A stretch of DNA of 64,000 nucleotides from Paenibacillus sp. FSL H7-0357 (GTDB taxonomy: Bacteria > Bacillota > Bacilli > Paenibacillales > Paenibacillaceae). Of the stretch, positions 42,833-52,074 are shown in pieces. The stretch is from contig NZ_CP009241.1 of NCBI RefSeq assembly GCF_000758525.1, positions 4,402,001-4,466,000 on the forward strand. The letters run 5' to 3'. A program made the translations under genes and the position numbers. The notes beneath the pieces were generated by a model that saw only the letters and a list, made by a program, of their open reading frames with translations, was not told the DNA's origin and searched no databases. Each line of letters starts with the position of its first letter. Positions within the stretch are counted from its first letter, which is position 1.

Positions 42833-45115
42833 TTATTCTACAGTCAGTTGACCTGTACTCACATCCGAGAGTACCAGCTTGCCCTCCTGCGGCGAGCCGT
42901 CCTCACCGGCAAGCTTCAGCTTGCCTGTTTTGCCTTTCTCAATCAACGCCTTGACCTGGGCATCACTAAGGGTGCGGCCGTGATTTTCCTTCCAGATGAC
43001 AAATTTACAGCCTTCCTTGTAATGGGAACAGCCATACCCTTTGCGGCCCATAAAAATCGTTCCACCGCAGCCGGGCCGCGGACACTTCCCGATGATTTTT
43101 GGTCCGTCATCCCCTTTGGCCGCAGCCGCTTTTCCGGCAGCTTCCGCTCCTGACTCTCCAGGCGCTTTGCGGGGCTTCGCCTCAGCCGGTTTACCTGCCG
43201 GCTTGCGTGCCGCACCGGCGCCGCTTCGTCCTTTGGCTCCGCCTTTCAAGGATGGCGTCTCCCCTTCAAAGGAGGTTTTGGCTGCCCGGGACTGTACCCG
43301 GACTTTGTCCACAATCATCGAGGCGAAGCGTTTGACGTTCTCCATAAACTGCCCGTCCGCCGCCGTGCCTCTGGCGATTTCATTCAACCGCCGCTCCCAC
43401 TGGCCGGTCATTTCCGGTGACGTCAGCAGTTCGACGCCTGCACCACGAATAAGCTCAATGGCAGTCCTGCCCTTTTGCGTGATGGCGATTTTTTTGCCCT
43501 GCATTTCCACATAACCCACGTTCTTAAGCCGTTCAATCGTCGCCGCGCGGGTAGCTGGTGTGCCAAGGCCGGAGTCCTTCATCGCGTCGCGCAGCTCCTC
43601 ATCCTCGATCTGCTTGCCCGCACTTTCCATCGCTTTCAGCAGCGTGCCCTCCGTGTAGTGCTTAGGCGGCTGGGTGTCCTTCTCTTTGACGATCGCATTA
43701 CTGCACAGCACCTCATCGGCAGGAACCACTGAGAACGGTTCATTCACTTCAATTTCTTCTTCCTCTTCCTCTTCCTTGCCTTTGCCCTTGGACGGCTTGG
43801 CCTTGTCCTTCTTCTGATCGCCGTAAATCACTTTCCAGCCGAGGGACAGCAGCTCCTTGACCGTAGTTTTGAAATTTTCGTTCTCCACCTCGGTAAGTAC
43901 GGTATGAACCTTATATTCAGCAGCCGGATAAAATTGCGAGAGGAAGCGGCGCACAATCAAGTCGTACAGCTTGGCCTCATCCGTGCTAAGTCCCGATGCT
44001 TTGCGGTTAGTCGGCAGAATGGCATGGTGATCTTCAACCTTCGAGGGATTGCAGATAAACTTATTGCCTTTATGGACCAGATTCCGGTTGGCGCCTTTGA
44101 CCCATTCGTCGTACGATGTTCCTTGCAGGGCGGAAAGCGTCTTGTGCATCTCCGGGATGTTCTGCTCGGTCACATAGTTGGAGTTGGTCCGGGGATAGGA
44201 GATCACCTTATGCTTTTCATATAATGCCTGAGCAATATCGAGCGTTTTTTTGGCGGAAAAAGCATGCTTACCGTTCGCCTCGCGCTGCAGCAGCGTCAAA
44301 TCATATAACTTATTCGGATACTCTTTCGTCTCTTTGACCTCATAAGAAGCTATCCTGCCCGGCTTGCCCTTGACCTTGGCGGCCAAGGCTTCAGCTTTGG
44401 CTCCATCCGTCAGGCGTTCCCCTTGCCACATCCCTTTGTAGGTCATCTCGTTCTGAGCGAAATGTCCCTCCACTTCAAAAAACTTAAGCGATGAAAAAGC
44501 TTCTATCGTCTTCTGGCGGTCATAGATCAGCGCAAGTACTGGAGTCTGCACCCGCCCGACAGACAGCAGCACATTATGTTTGGTCGTAAACGCCCGGGAG
44601 CCGTTCATGCCAATCAGCCAATCCGCTTCACTGCGTGCTCTGGCGGCTTTGGTCAGGTTTTCGTACTCTGAACCGTCCCGCAGCTCCTGGAACCCTTTAC
44701 GGATCGTCTCCGGAGTCAAATCGGAAATCCACAGCCGTTTCACCGGCTGATTCAGCTTCAGATGCCGCTGTATCAGCGAAAAAATATGCTGTCCCTCCCG
44801 CCCGGCGTCGCAGGAATTGACCAATAGGTCGCTGCGTTTGGCCAGTTCACCAATAACTTTCAGCTGGTCAATGGTACGCGCATTGGGTACCAGCTTGAAC
44901 TGCTCGGGGATGATCGGCAAATCATTGATATTCCATTTTTTATATTTGTCGTCATAGGCTTCAGGCTCGGCCAACCCGATAAGATGTCCAATCGCCCATG
45001 TGATGATGTACTGCTCCCCTTCCAGATAGGAACGGTAATTTTTGGCCTTTGGTTCTATTGCGGCGGCGATATTCCGCCCCATATCCGGTTTCTCCGCAAT
45101 AATAAGTGTCTTCAA
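42833..45115 (-). CDS. topB: DNA topoisomerase III
   Basis: A type IA topoisomerase of 760 residues that decatenates DNA. The Toprim domain has IIAEKPDMGRNIA and SCDAGREGQHIF, in which the family DxDxEG motif is altered. VISYPRTNSNYVT holds the active-site Tyr and GRVQTPVLALI is present. A KGKEEEEEEEIEV insertion lies mid-protein. The C-terminus has an Ala/Lys/Gly-rich linker and a zinc-ribbon-like CPRPGCGGTIF - CSHYKEGC. The start is TTG (MKTLIIAEKP), with AAGGAG nine bases upstream; the ATG at 45139 is less well placed. Confidence 0.95.
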   Translation of the reverse strand: MKTLIIAEKPDMGRNIAAAIEPKAKNYRSYLEGEQYIITWAIGHLIGLAEPEAYDDKYKKWNINDLPIIPEQFKLVPNARTIDQLKVIGELAKRSDLLVNSCDAGREGQHIFSLIQRHLKLNQPVKRLWISDLTPETIRKGFQELRDGSEYENLTKAARARSEADWLIGMNGSRAFTTKHNVLLSVGRVQTPVLALIYDRQKTIEAFSSLKFFEVEGHFAQNEMTYKGMWQGERLTDGAKAEALAAKVKGKPGRIASYEVKETKEYPNKLYDLTLLQREANGKHAFSAKKTLDIAQALYEKHKVISYPRTNSNYVTEQNIPEMHKTLSALQGTSYDEWVKGANRNLVHKGNKFICNPSKVEDHHAILPTNRKASGLSTDEAKLYDLIVRRFLSQFYPAAEYKVHTVLTEVENENFKTTVKELLSLGWKVIYGDQKKDKAKPSKGKGKEEEEEEEIEVNEPFSVVPADEVLCSNAIVKEKDTQPPKHYTEGTLLKAMESAGKQIEDEELRDAMKDSGLGTPATRAATIERLKNVGYVEMQGKKIAITQKGRTAIELIRGAGVELLTSPEMTGQWERRLNEIARGTAADGQFMENVKRFASMIVDKVRVQSRAAKTSFEGETPSLKGGAKGRSGAGAARKPAGKPAEAKPRKAPGESGAEAAGKAAAAKGDDGPKIIGKCPRPGCGGTIFMGRKGYGCSHYKEGCKFVIWKENHGRTLSDAQVKALIEKGKTGKLKLAGEDGSPQEGKLVLSDVSTGQLTVE

Positions 45116-45366
45116 AAAGTATCGCTCCTTAACCTTCATTGTTCCAAAATACGTCCAGTAGTCTATTATACCATTATGTTTAACGTATTACCTGCTATTA
45201 ATCAGTATAAGTTGAGCACCAAATACAGGTGCTCATGGATTCTACCAGGCTTTTTTATCATTAAATATAAAGAGCAGCTCCAGCTTCCTTTGCAACTCCA
45301 GTTGACGGTGATGGAACCGGATGTGAATGAGAAATCCCCCGCCAGTATCACTGACGGGGTTTCATT

Positions 45367-45840
45367 TTATTTTTGCAGGTCTTTTAATACTGCCCCAAGG
45401 TCGGCGGTATACTTGGTCAACCTTAAGCTTATCTCTGTACGCATAACATCACGGGTTAGTCCAAAGCGTTCCTGGTACCCCCGGCAAAAGATTTTATAAT
45501 ATACCAAAAATTCCTCCTGTTCATCCGCCATCATCCTGATATTCCGCTGCTTCAGCTCTTTTTGTAACTGATAGGTATCCTGAATAATCCTGCGCTGAAT
45601 GGCTTGCCCGGCCATTAAATAGGCGCGTTTAAGAATGTTGCCTGAATGTTCGATCTCCTTCAGGCTTTTGCTAACCATAGTATCTATGTAAGGGAGCAAT
45701 ATGAGGTCACGAACCATTGTCCGTTCATCGACTGTTATCATTTTTCTTACCTCATCATCTTGCTTCTGCTCATACTGCTCCACGTGTTCGGTCATTAACA
45801 TTTTGGTTTTCCATCTCTCATTCCCGTTTAATTTACTCAT
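45367..45840 (-). CDS. UvrX-linked protein of unknown function
   Basis: A 157-residue, highly charged, helical protein. NERWKTKMLMTEHVEQYEQK near the N-terminus resembles the opening of YolD-like proteins that accompany UvrX polymerases, but the rest (YLMAGQAIQRRIIQD, YYKIFCRGYQERFGLT) is not YolD as I know it. Its ATG overlaps the uvrX stop by four bases. It is therefore probably part of the LexA-controlled unit. A GC-rich hairpin without a clear T-run lies just past it (45331-45363). Confidence 0.65.
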   Translation of the reverse strand: MSKLNGNERWKTKMLMTEHVEQYEQKQDDEVRKMITVDERTMVRDLILLPYIDTMVSKSLKEIEHSGNILKRAYLMAGQAIQRRIIQDTYQLQKELKQRNIRMMADEQEEFLVYYKIFCRGYQERFGLTRDVMRTEISLRLTKYTADLGAVLKDLQK

Positions 45841-47092
45841 TTATAATGTCCTCCAATCTGTTCGGCCCGTTCCAGGGCAACTCCAGATTCGAGCAACGAG
45901 GAAGCACGTATGAGCGCTCGGCTACCGTACCGGGTTTTGATTTGATCAATTGCCCATTCTCTGTTGTATGTGCGGATACGGTCATCAAATAAGGTAAGCT
46001 GCATGACACTGTCATCGGTCAAATGCGATATAGATATCGCTAAACGGCTTAAAGGCATACCGGTCCAATTATCAACGAATAAGCGATATGCCGCTGCTGC
46101 CACCTCATGAGTTAAAGACGATGGCTCCGGCAGTGTCATTTGTCGGCTGTATGAGTTTGATTTATCACCATCGGTTTCTGATACCGCTATAGACACCGTT
46201 GCCCCCATATACCGGTATCTCCGCGCTCGTTGGCACACCTCAATCACCAATTCAAGCAAAACAACCTCGATTTCAGGTAGCCGGGTATACAAATTCCAGC
46301 GTAGAGCCTTACCGTGTCCTACTGATTTGATTTGATGGCGTATGCCGGTAACTACTGGACTGGGATCTATGCCACGGGCAGTCTGCCAGTAATACTCCGC
46401 CTGAATATCGCTTTGCTTGCCCATGGTCGTACGCATTCTCCGCTTAAACTCACCTAACTCCATACGGGCAATATCTCCAATTGTGGTAATACCCATGCGG
46501 TAAAAATTTTTGCTCATTCGACCAGCCACCATAAACATTTCATGCACTGGCAACGGCCAGAGCTCTTTATCTAAATTGTCGTAATCAAGCCTGAAAATTC
46601 CGCCGTCCTTCTTCTTGGCAAAGTTGTTTGCCATCTTAGCAAGTATTTTTGTCGGTCCGATCCCCACTCTGGTCCAAACACCAGTTGATAACATGACATG
46701 CTGCTGAATGGAGTGAATTACCTCCTGCAAATCTCCTCCAAAAAAGCTCAATGAGCCTGTCACATCCAAAAATTGCTCGTCGATACTGAAGGCTTCAACA
46801 AGGTCGGTATAACCGTGATATATTTCTGAAATCAGCAGAGAGACCTTTATATACGTACTCATCCGTGGCCGGATGACCACGAGATCCCGGCATTTAGTCA
46901 TTGCTTCACCCACGCGTGACGCGGTGGTTACACCATAGGCTTTGGCGATGGGGCATGCTGCCAATACAATGCCATCCTGGTTGGATCTCCGACTGCGACA
47001 GGCTTATCTTTGTATTCAGGGTGAGCAGCCTTTTCGACGCTTGCGTAAAACGCTTGGCAATCTGAAAGTAAAATGATTCGGTCCTTAGGCAT
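45837..47092 (-). pseudogene. uvrX: UvrX/DinB-type Y-family DNA polymerase, frameshifted
   Basis: An error-prone polymerase for lesion bypass in the SOS response. Two frames together give about 418 residues. The N-terminal part reads RIILLSDCQAFYASVEKAAHPEYK and VAVGDPTR. The C-terminal part starts DGIVLAACPIAKAYGVTT and includes the catalytic SIDEQFLDVTG, a helix-hairpin-helix region and the little finger. The join is at about 46974-46982, where one base is missing. The start at 47092 has GGGAG upstream. It is either a real null allele or a sequence error. Downstream and upstream genes overlap it. Confidence 0.85.
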
Positions 47093-47234
47093 ATCGCTGC
47101 TCCCGTACTGAATGCCACGCGAGGATATTAGAGAGCAGAAAGACTCGTGGCGCACGGACTGATAAACAATTAGCGATCTCTCCCAGTTTGTCCAGGTATA
47201 TGATTTCGATGATTTGGCCGATACTCATTTTCAT
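47085..47234 (-). CDS. Small SOS-operon protein
   Basis: A 49-codon gene too short for most callers: MKMSIGQIIEIIYLDKLGEI and a VRAPRVFLLSNILAWHSVRE end. It has a CGGAGGCG ribosome binding site and overlaps the uvrX ATG by eight bases. The GQIIEIIYLDK opening and the PRVF-NILA end look like a shortened form of the small WYL-like proteins found before UvrX genes in Paenibacillus; that identification is tentative. Confidence 0.55.
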   Translation of the reverse strand: MKMSIGQIIEIIYLDKLGEIANCLSVRAPRVFLLSNILAWHSVREQRYA

Positions 47235-47258
47235 GATTGATCGCCTCCGATAAAATAA

Positions 47259-47293
47259 GAACATTCGTTTGTATTATAACCAAACATATGTTC
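47259..47293 (-). promoter_or_regulatory. SOS promoter with two LexA boxes
   Basis: On the minus strand GAACATATGTTT fully fits the Gram-positive consensus GAACRNRYGTTY, and GAACATTCGTTT (written on the plus strand at 47259-47270) fits with one mismatch. Between them lies a TATAAT. The pair brackets the -10 of the small gene-uvrX-45367 operon. Confidence 0.7.
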
Positions 47294-47448
47294 TTTAAAC
47301 AATCATGAGTATATTCCACAATTGGAATGTTTATGTATAATTGATGAACATAATCTTTATATACCAAATATAAGAATTTTTGTTTAGACTAAAGCATCTC
47401 TTATCTACTATGATATGGTTCATTCATATTAAGAGAGGGGAAACAATT

Positions 47449-48576
47449 TTGAAAAAGAAGCTTGGTCTATTATTTATGTTTTTCGTAATTTTATTTTCAT
47501 CTTTTAATTTCTCAATTAATACATCACTAGCAGAAGAGCGTTATTCAGAGAATCTTATTCCTGTAATGACATCTTCAACTCCTCAATCAGGGAGCGTAAA
47601 GTCTAGTGAACAATGGGATGGTGGAACTTCTAATTGGAAAGCTTTTGATGGAATTTTGCACTACTCTACAGCTGCAGGCGTTTATACCGCTTGGGGAACT
47701 ACCAAAACCACTGGATGGTTATCATATGAATTTCCAAATCCAAGAACAATATCAAAATATGTAATAGGATATGGTGGATTCGTTGGAACTTCAGAATTTG
47801 GATCACAACCTAAAAATTGGACCTTTGAGGGATCTAATGATGGTGTCAATTGGGTAATACTAGACAGTCAAAACAATGTCACTACCTGGGTTAAAAACAC
47901 ACCTAAATCTTATAGGTTTGAAAATAATACAGCTTATAAATTCTATCGTATCAATATATCTGCAAATAATGGCTCTACGAATAATTCAGTAAATTTAACA
48001 ATTCACGAACTTCAAATGATGGAAAAAATAATTGAAGTTCCTAATTCTCCGACCAATCTCGCTGCTACCGCTGGTAATGCAAAAGTTGATCTTGCATGGA
48101 CTTCAGTATCAGGCGCTACTTCTTACACTGTAAAACGTTCCTTGGTTTCTGGAGGTCCCTACATCTCAATAGCTACTAATGTTACAGATATAACTTATGT
48201 TGATAATACAGTTGTTAATGGAACGACCTATTATTATGTAGTAGCAGCCTTAAAAGCAGACAGTGAGAGCGCGAATTCGAATGAAGCATCAGCCACCCCT
48301 CAAAAGATTACTAAGCCTGATCCAGAACCCTCAGGAGATCGAGCTATTCTTGCTGTCACTTTAACAAATGGCTCTGAGAAAGAATATGACCTTTCATTTG
48401 AAGAAGTTACGGCCTTCCTGAACTGGTATGATGCAAAGGATGCTGGAACGGGACCGGCCAAATATGCAATTAATAAACACGACAACAACAAAGGCCCATT
48501 CACCAGCCGAAAGGATTACGTGATATTTGATAAAATTTTGACCTTTCAAGTAAGTGAGTACACAGCAGCAGAATAA
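47449..48576 (+). CDS. Secreted discoidin (F5/8-C) and fibronectin III protein
   Basis: A 375-residue exported protein. The start is TTG with GAGGGG. A signal peptide (LLFMFFVILFSSFNFSINTS) is followed by an F5/8 type C (discoidin) domain (about 35-195: WKAFDG, GWLSYEFPNPRTISKYVIGY, WTFEGSNDGVNWVILD), a fibronectin III domain (about 200-285: PTNLAATAGNAKVDLAW), and a C-terminal region (KEYDLSFEEVTAFLNWYDAK, HDNNKGPFTSRKDYVIFDK) shared with other Paenibacillus secreted proteins. Carbohydrate or matrix binding is likely. The gene is much more AT-rich than its neighbours, a sign of transfer. Confidence 0.85.
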   Translation: MKKKLGLLFMFFVILFSSFNFSINTSLAEERYSENLIPVMTSSTPQSGSVKSSEQWDGGTSNWKAFDGILHYSTAAGVYTAWGTTKTTGWLSYEFPNPRTISKYVIGYGGFVGTSEFGSQPKNWTFEGSNDGVNWVILDSQNNVTTWVKNTPKSYRFENNTAYKFYRINISANNGSTNNSVNLTIHELQMMEKIIEVPNSPTNLAATAGNAKVDLAWTSVSGATSYTVKRSLVSGGPYISIATNVTDITYVDNTVVNGTTYYYVVAALKADSESANSNEASATPQKITKPDPEPSGDRAILAVTLTNGSEKEYDLSFEEVTAFLNWYDAKDAGTGPAKYAINKHDNNKGPFTSRKDYVIFDKILTFQVSEYTAAE

Positions 48577-48597
48577 ACAAAACAAGCCCGTTAGGCA

Positions 48598-49470
48598 AAG
48601 TGGTCAAGCCCCTGTTTTATAGACACTGAAAAAAGACCCTAGGCTATAAGCTGCTTCCGGTACTCTACCGGAGGCAGCTTATTTAGTCTTCGTTGCGGTC
48701 GATGTTGGTTGTAAAATTGAATATAGGCTTCAATTCGCCTTTGTACCTCGTCCAAATTTCGGATGTCATAAGGGTAGAGCCCTTCCGTTTTGAGATGCGA
48801 GAAGAAGCTCTCCATGGAGGCATTGTCATAACAATTTCCTCGGCGAGACATGCTGATTTGGGCGCCAACCTTTGGCAGCATGTCGTGGTATGCATGAGAC
48901 GTGTATTGGAATCCCTCGTCTCTGTGAAAGATCAGTCCGGTCACGTCTTTTGTCTTGTGAAAGGCTTTCTCAAAGGTCAGTAGAACCAGTGGATTGTCAT
49001 TTCTCTGACTCATGTGGTAGGCTACAATTTTATTGTTAAACAAGTCTTTCACCGCAGAAAGGACCTTCTTATGATTCATCCAAACTCCATGATCCTGCAG
49101 CAAGAACAACTGGATCTGTCGGTATGCTCGTAAACCTTCTTCACGTTACATACCGATCTGCTTCATCTCCTGCATCCAGATTTCCAAGCACTTTTTTAGC
49201 ATCTCGTTCTTCCGCTTCAGCCTTTGGATCTGCCTATCCTGATTCACATATTCCTCACGCGTTCCCCGTCCATGCATCAGTCCAAACTCGCCAAGTTCCC
49301 GATACTTCCGCATCCAAATGTTAAACTTCTCCATGATTCTGCGATAGGTCCATCCTTCTTTAACGTGTAGGCGTATAGCTTCAAGCTTCGTCTCATATGA
49401 ATACGTTGTTAACTTCTGTCCCTTTTTCAAGAGGTTTATTCCAATGTCTATCTAAGGGGTACACTTCAAG
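48598..49470 (-). mobile_element. Degenerate IS3-family (IS150-like) element
   Basis: About 870 bp, against roughly 1.3-1.5 kb for intact members. Ends share CCCCT and ATAGACA-x-TG in inverted orientation (48609-48629 and 49444-49464). AAGTG occurs on both sides and may be the target duplication. The transposase has lost parts (see 48639-49430), so it cannot move by itself. Exact ends are uncertain by a few bases. Confidence 0.75.
48639..49430 (-). pseudogene. IS3-family transposase OrfA and truncated OrfB
   Basis: OrfA (49430-49146, 94 residues) keeps the HTH (YSYETKLEAIRLHVKEGWTYRRIMEKF) and leucine-zipper-like C-terminus. The OrfB remainder follows in the same frame after a TAA. It jumps from WMNHKKV straight to SAVKDLFNNKIVAYH, so the first catalytic Asp region and the N-terminus are deleted. 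The second Asp (FHRDEGFQYTS) and the Glu (NASMESFFSHLKTE) remain. Inactive. Confidence 0.85.
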
Positions 49471-49718
49471 TGCCTAGCGGGTTATTTTATGTATGCTCTA
49501 AATTCAAATCTTTCCAAGATGGCCGCAATAAGTCGCGTCAGATTCGTCATATCAGCATCTTTTGGTAAAAGTGTTTTTTTATTGCCCCGCTAGTATCTAG
49601 GTTTGTATGATCAAGAAAAGTATAACTTAAATGTATTTTATCATCAGGAATTAAGTCCAATCTATCATTGCGGATTCACAATATAATAACGTATAACCTT
49701 GAAATGGAGTGATGATAA

Positions 49719-50144
49719 ATGGCGACAATTATAAGTTATGGTTCACAGGCAAAAATCCCGTTAAACCCGCTCACTATTGCTACAACAGTTGCGGGGATTC
49801 CTGGAGCTGGAGCGGGTCTAGCCACAGCGCAAGTAAATATTAGTCCGGCTAACCCTGCCTCTTTCTCCAGTAGAGTCGAGTTAAATGGTAGTTTTAGTCT
49901 TACTGCACTTGCTAATAGTCAATTTTTTGTTATAATTCGGCGTGCTGGAGTTGATATTTATAGATCCTTTTTCCGTTTTACTACAACTACTGATATTCAA
50001 TTAAATGTTCTGTGGGTTGATGGTCCTTACCTTGGAATCCACAACTATGAATTGGTAATTCAAAATGATAGTAACTTGCCTATAAATCTATTTGGACCCA
50101 TAGCATTCACAGCAACTGCTATTGGAGGAGACGGCGTAATTTAA
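49719..50144 (+). CDS. Small beta-rich protein, spore-surface-like (1)
   Basis: A 141-residue protein without Cys, rich in Ala, Ile, Asn and Thr. Alternating hydrophobic strands (VELNGSFSLTALANSQFFVIIRR, DIQLNVLWVDGPYLGIHNYELVIQN) suggest a jelly roll like the C-terminal domain of exosporium proteins. It has no signal peptide, as expected for spore-coat or exosporium proteins made in the mother cell. Ribosome binding site TGGAGTGATG. The protein at 52075-52524 has a similar layout. The functional suggestion is tentative. Confidence 0.55.
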   Translation: MATIISYGSQAKIPLNPLTIATTVAGIPGAGAGLATAQVNISPANPASFSSRVELNGSFSLTALANSQFFVIIRRAGVDIYRSFFRFTTTTDIQLNVLWVDGPYLGIHNYELVIQNDSNLPINLFGPIAFTATAIGGDGVI

Positions 50145-50265
50145 GTTATAGAACTAGATTTGGGTCTAGTCAGATAACAAACGCGAAATCTTTTGATGCT
50201 CAAAATCAAAATTAGCGGTTGCAAATTGAAACGGAGAAAAAACGTGGATTTAAATATACGAAGAA

Positions 50266-50430
50266 TTAAAAAATGAAAAAAAGCCCTGCGACCATTACGG
50301 CCGACAGGGCTTTTACCGGTGCTTTCGGACTGCACGCTTCGGCGCTTCCGATATATGTCGCAGTCTTTTTTTCGCAGATTACGCATGGCCTGCTTTCCGA
50401 AGAAGAAGTCCATTCCTTTACCTGTGTCAT
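50266..50430 (-). CDS. Small Cys-containing phage-type ORF, 3' end replaced
   Basis: A 54-codon frame reading SSSESRPCVICEKKTATYIG with a further CSP, which looks like a small zinc-binding phage protein. Its last 15 or so codons are encoded by a rho-independent terminator, so the original C-terminus is probably lost. An AAGGTGAG precedes the ATG. Confidence 0.35.
   Translation of the reverse strand: MTQVKEWTSSSESRPCVICEKKTATYIGSAEACSPKAPVKALSAVMVAGLFFIF
50276..50314 (-). terminator. Terminator at the end of the phage-type fragments
   Basis: Stem AAAAGCCCTG with CAGGGCTTTT (50279-50288 and 50305-50314) and a further T-run on the minus strand. Confidence 0.75.
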
Positions 50431-50439
50431 GGCTGTGTC

Positions 50440-50562
50440 TCACCTTCCTAAGCCTCCAGAATGGTTAATCAGGATCACGTCCTCCGGTCCGTATCTGGCT
50501 GCAACCTCGACTGCCACAATACCTGATGTCTCGCCACCGCTATAGCAGACGATGTGCTTCAA
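50440..50562 (-). pseudogene. PAPS-reductase-like (PP-loop) gene, N-terminal fragment
   Basis: Forty codons from a TTG with GGGAGG upstream: MKHIVCYSGGETSGIVAVEV, then YGPEDVILINHS and an early TGA. This matches the start of the phage-borne phosphoadenosine phosphosulfate reductase family, in which SGG-x-(T/S)S is the PP-loop. The rest of the gene is missing. Confidence 0.65.
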
Positions 50563-50650
50563 GTCTGTTTCCTCCCTGGGACTAGACAGCCCCTAAATGT
50601 GCAACCTCATTCGCTCAGTCTGCGTAAAATTGATAAAGGAGTTGGTAAAA

Positions 50651-50851
50651 ATGGTGGTCTTCGCTATTCTTTTCATGTTGCTTGCGATACTGAATATTTT
50701 CTTTCCGGCAATGGGCTGGTACATACGTTATGGATGGATGATAAAGGGTGACTCCGAACCCAGTGACGCATATCTCATGATGAGTAGAATAAGCAGTGTT
50801 ATCGTACTTATTGTTTTTCTCATATTCTTTTTGCCTATAATTTTTAGTTAG
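50651..50851 (+). CDS. DUF6199-like small membrane protein
   Basis: A 66-residue protein with two hydrophobic helices around WYIRYGWMIKGDSEPSDAYL and an R-I-S-x-V-I motif, as in small membrane proteins annotated DUF6199. AAAGGAG precedes the ATG giving MVVFAILF. It runs opposite to the phage fragments on either side, so it is likely an intact gene stranded among them. Function unknown. Confidence 0.6.
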   Translation: MVVFAILFMLLAILNIFFPAMGWYIRYGWMIKGDSEPSDAYLMMSRISSVIVLIVFLIFFLPIIFS

Positions 50852-50902
50852 GGGCTTGCTGATCCCTTAAAATAACTGCTGCTATTTGATTGCTGTCCGC
50901 CG

Positions 50903-51190
50903 CTACGCGATTTCCACATTCTGCAGGCCGATTTCGATAATGTTACATACCCAATTGTTTTCCGGGAATGTGGCAAAGTGTCCATCTGGAAATGGCTGAG
51001 TGGCCACTGTCCAAACGCTACGTTTATTCCTCATTCCGCTGTACTCGATATCTTCCCGATCTGGGCGGTACTGCTGCGGCTGACCGGGCGGTGGAGATTC
51101 TTTTACATCACGGGCGAAGGAATTGCCCTTGCTCCGGCCTTTGCGGTGAATGGTGCCGTGAGATCCTTCCTCTCCCAGCCTGCAGGAACT
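50903..51190 (-). pseudogene. Phage DNA methyltransferase, C-terminal fragment
   Basis: The minus strand reads GSHGTIHRKGRSKGNSFA, later MRNKRSVWTVATQPFPDGHF and ATFPEN before a stop. RNKRSVWTV-T-PF-HFATFPE is the highly conserved end of phage site-specific DNA methyltransferases. The upstream catalytic motifs are absent. Confidence 0.7.
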
Positions 51191-51223
51191 TTGAAGTCCC
51201 CCCCGCGCTTTCCGCCCTCCTGG

Positions 51224-51462
51224 TTATCCAGCGGAGTTTTTCCGAAGAGTACCCTCCTCTATAACCGGCGCAGTCACCTGTCTTATGATACGCCGGACGT
51301 CATCCAACTTGTCACCGATCTGAGCAGGCACATTTCCTCCGGGTCGGTATTGTCATACTCGTCCGATTCTTCGGCACTCTCGATGGTTTTAGTAATCTGT
51401 TTGATCTGCGGAAGTAGCTTCTGAACATCAGCTATAATTTGATTTTTCCATGTGATTATCAT
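51224..51462 (-). pseudogene. Phage-type gene remnant with frameshift
   Basis: Two overlapping frames read as one protein: MIITWKNQIIADVQKLLPQI and ESAEESDEYDNTDPEE in one, then AQIGDKLDDVRRIIRQVTAP in the next. A one-base shift near 51335 joins them. No ribosome binding site is seen. Family not recognised. Confidence 0.4.
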
Positions 51463-51528
51463 CTTAAAGGAAGAAGAGTAGCTTACGCTGCTCCCCCGCC
51501 CCCTTTCATTTTTCTCTCAACACGCTTC

Positions 51529-51648
51529 TTATAGGCGTTCCCACTTAGCTGACAATACTTTAGGGCTGTAATCATTCTCTTCCGCGATCTCTTTCTTTAC
51601 TCACTTCTTCCATAGTGTCAGCTCCTTCGGCGTCTTGTTCCTCGCCCA
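51529..51648 (-). pseudogene. Possible small-terminase N-terminal remnant
   Basis: RNKTPKELTLWKK in one frame and VKKEIAEENDYSPKVLSAKW in another resemble the HTH at the start of phage terminase small subunits. Very short and frameshifted; tentative. Confidence 0.3.
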
Positions 51649-51701
51649 GGTTCTACCGGTTTTCGTTCCATCCAGAAGCCTCCGCTCTTTCTGACTCCGA
51701 T

Positions 51702-51952
51702 CGCAAATACCTTGAGCGAAATGAACTTGATGAATTTTCAAATGGGTTTGAGGAGTTTGGCATCGAGGATGATTTAGAACCCTTTGATTATTTGTTGTTT
51801 AGCGGATCCCGTTCTGGAGAGTTTTGCGCTTTGGAGTGTGGCCTGACATTGATTTTGAGACTTTCGAATGCCACGTTTATAAAACATATTTTCCGCCATA
51901 CTCATATCCCAATGCTAATCGAGGCAAGTCTGGAATCTGGATCTCCAATTGA
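51702..51952 (+). pseudogene. Phage integrase (tyrosine recombinase) fragment
   Basis: Frame 1 reads RKYLERNELDEF and FDYLLFSGSRSGEFCALE; after a shift near 51830-51840 the next frame reads VWPDIDFETFECHVYKTYF and NANRGKSGIW. Together they match the start of the integrase catalytic domain (box I Arg in SGSRSGEFCAL, then the WxDIDF strand and a KTY segment). The His-Arg and Tyr boxes are absent. It marks a former prophage. Confidence 0.65.
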
Positions 51953-52074
51953 TTTAAAAACTATCATAAGTCGAGTAGGTTTCGTTTTTTTAATAATTTC
52001 ATATATATCCGCTAGTTTAGTCCAAGCAGCACGACGGTTTTTTCATATATTAATTTTAAGGAGGTGAATATCCT

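Larger units (their letters stand above)
48584..49483 (+). terminator. Terminator of the discoidin gene, split by an IS
   Basis: Left arm at 48584-48597 (AAGCCCGTTAGGCA) pairs with 49471-49483 (TGCCTAGCGGGTT), with two G-T pairs, followed by ATTTTAT. The two halves are 873 bases apart because an IS lies in the loop. Without it the arms would make a normal terminator. Confidence 0.55.
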
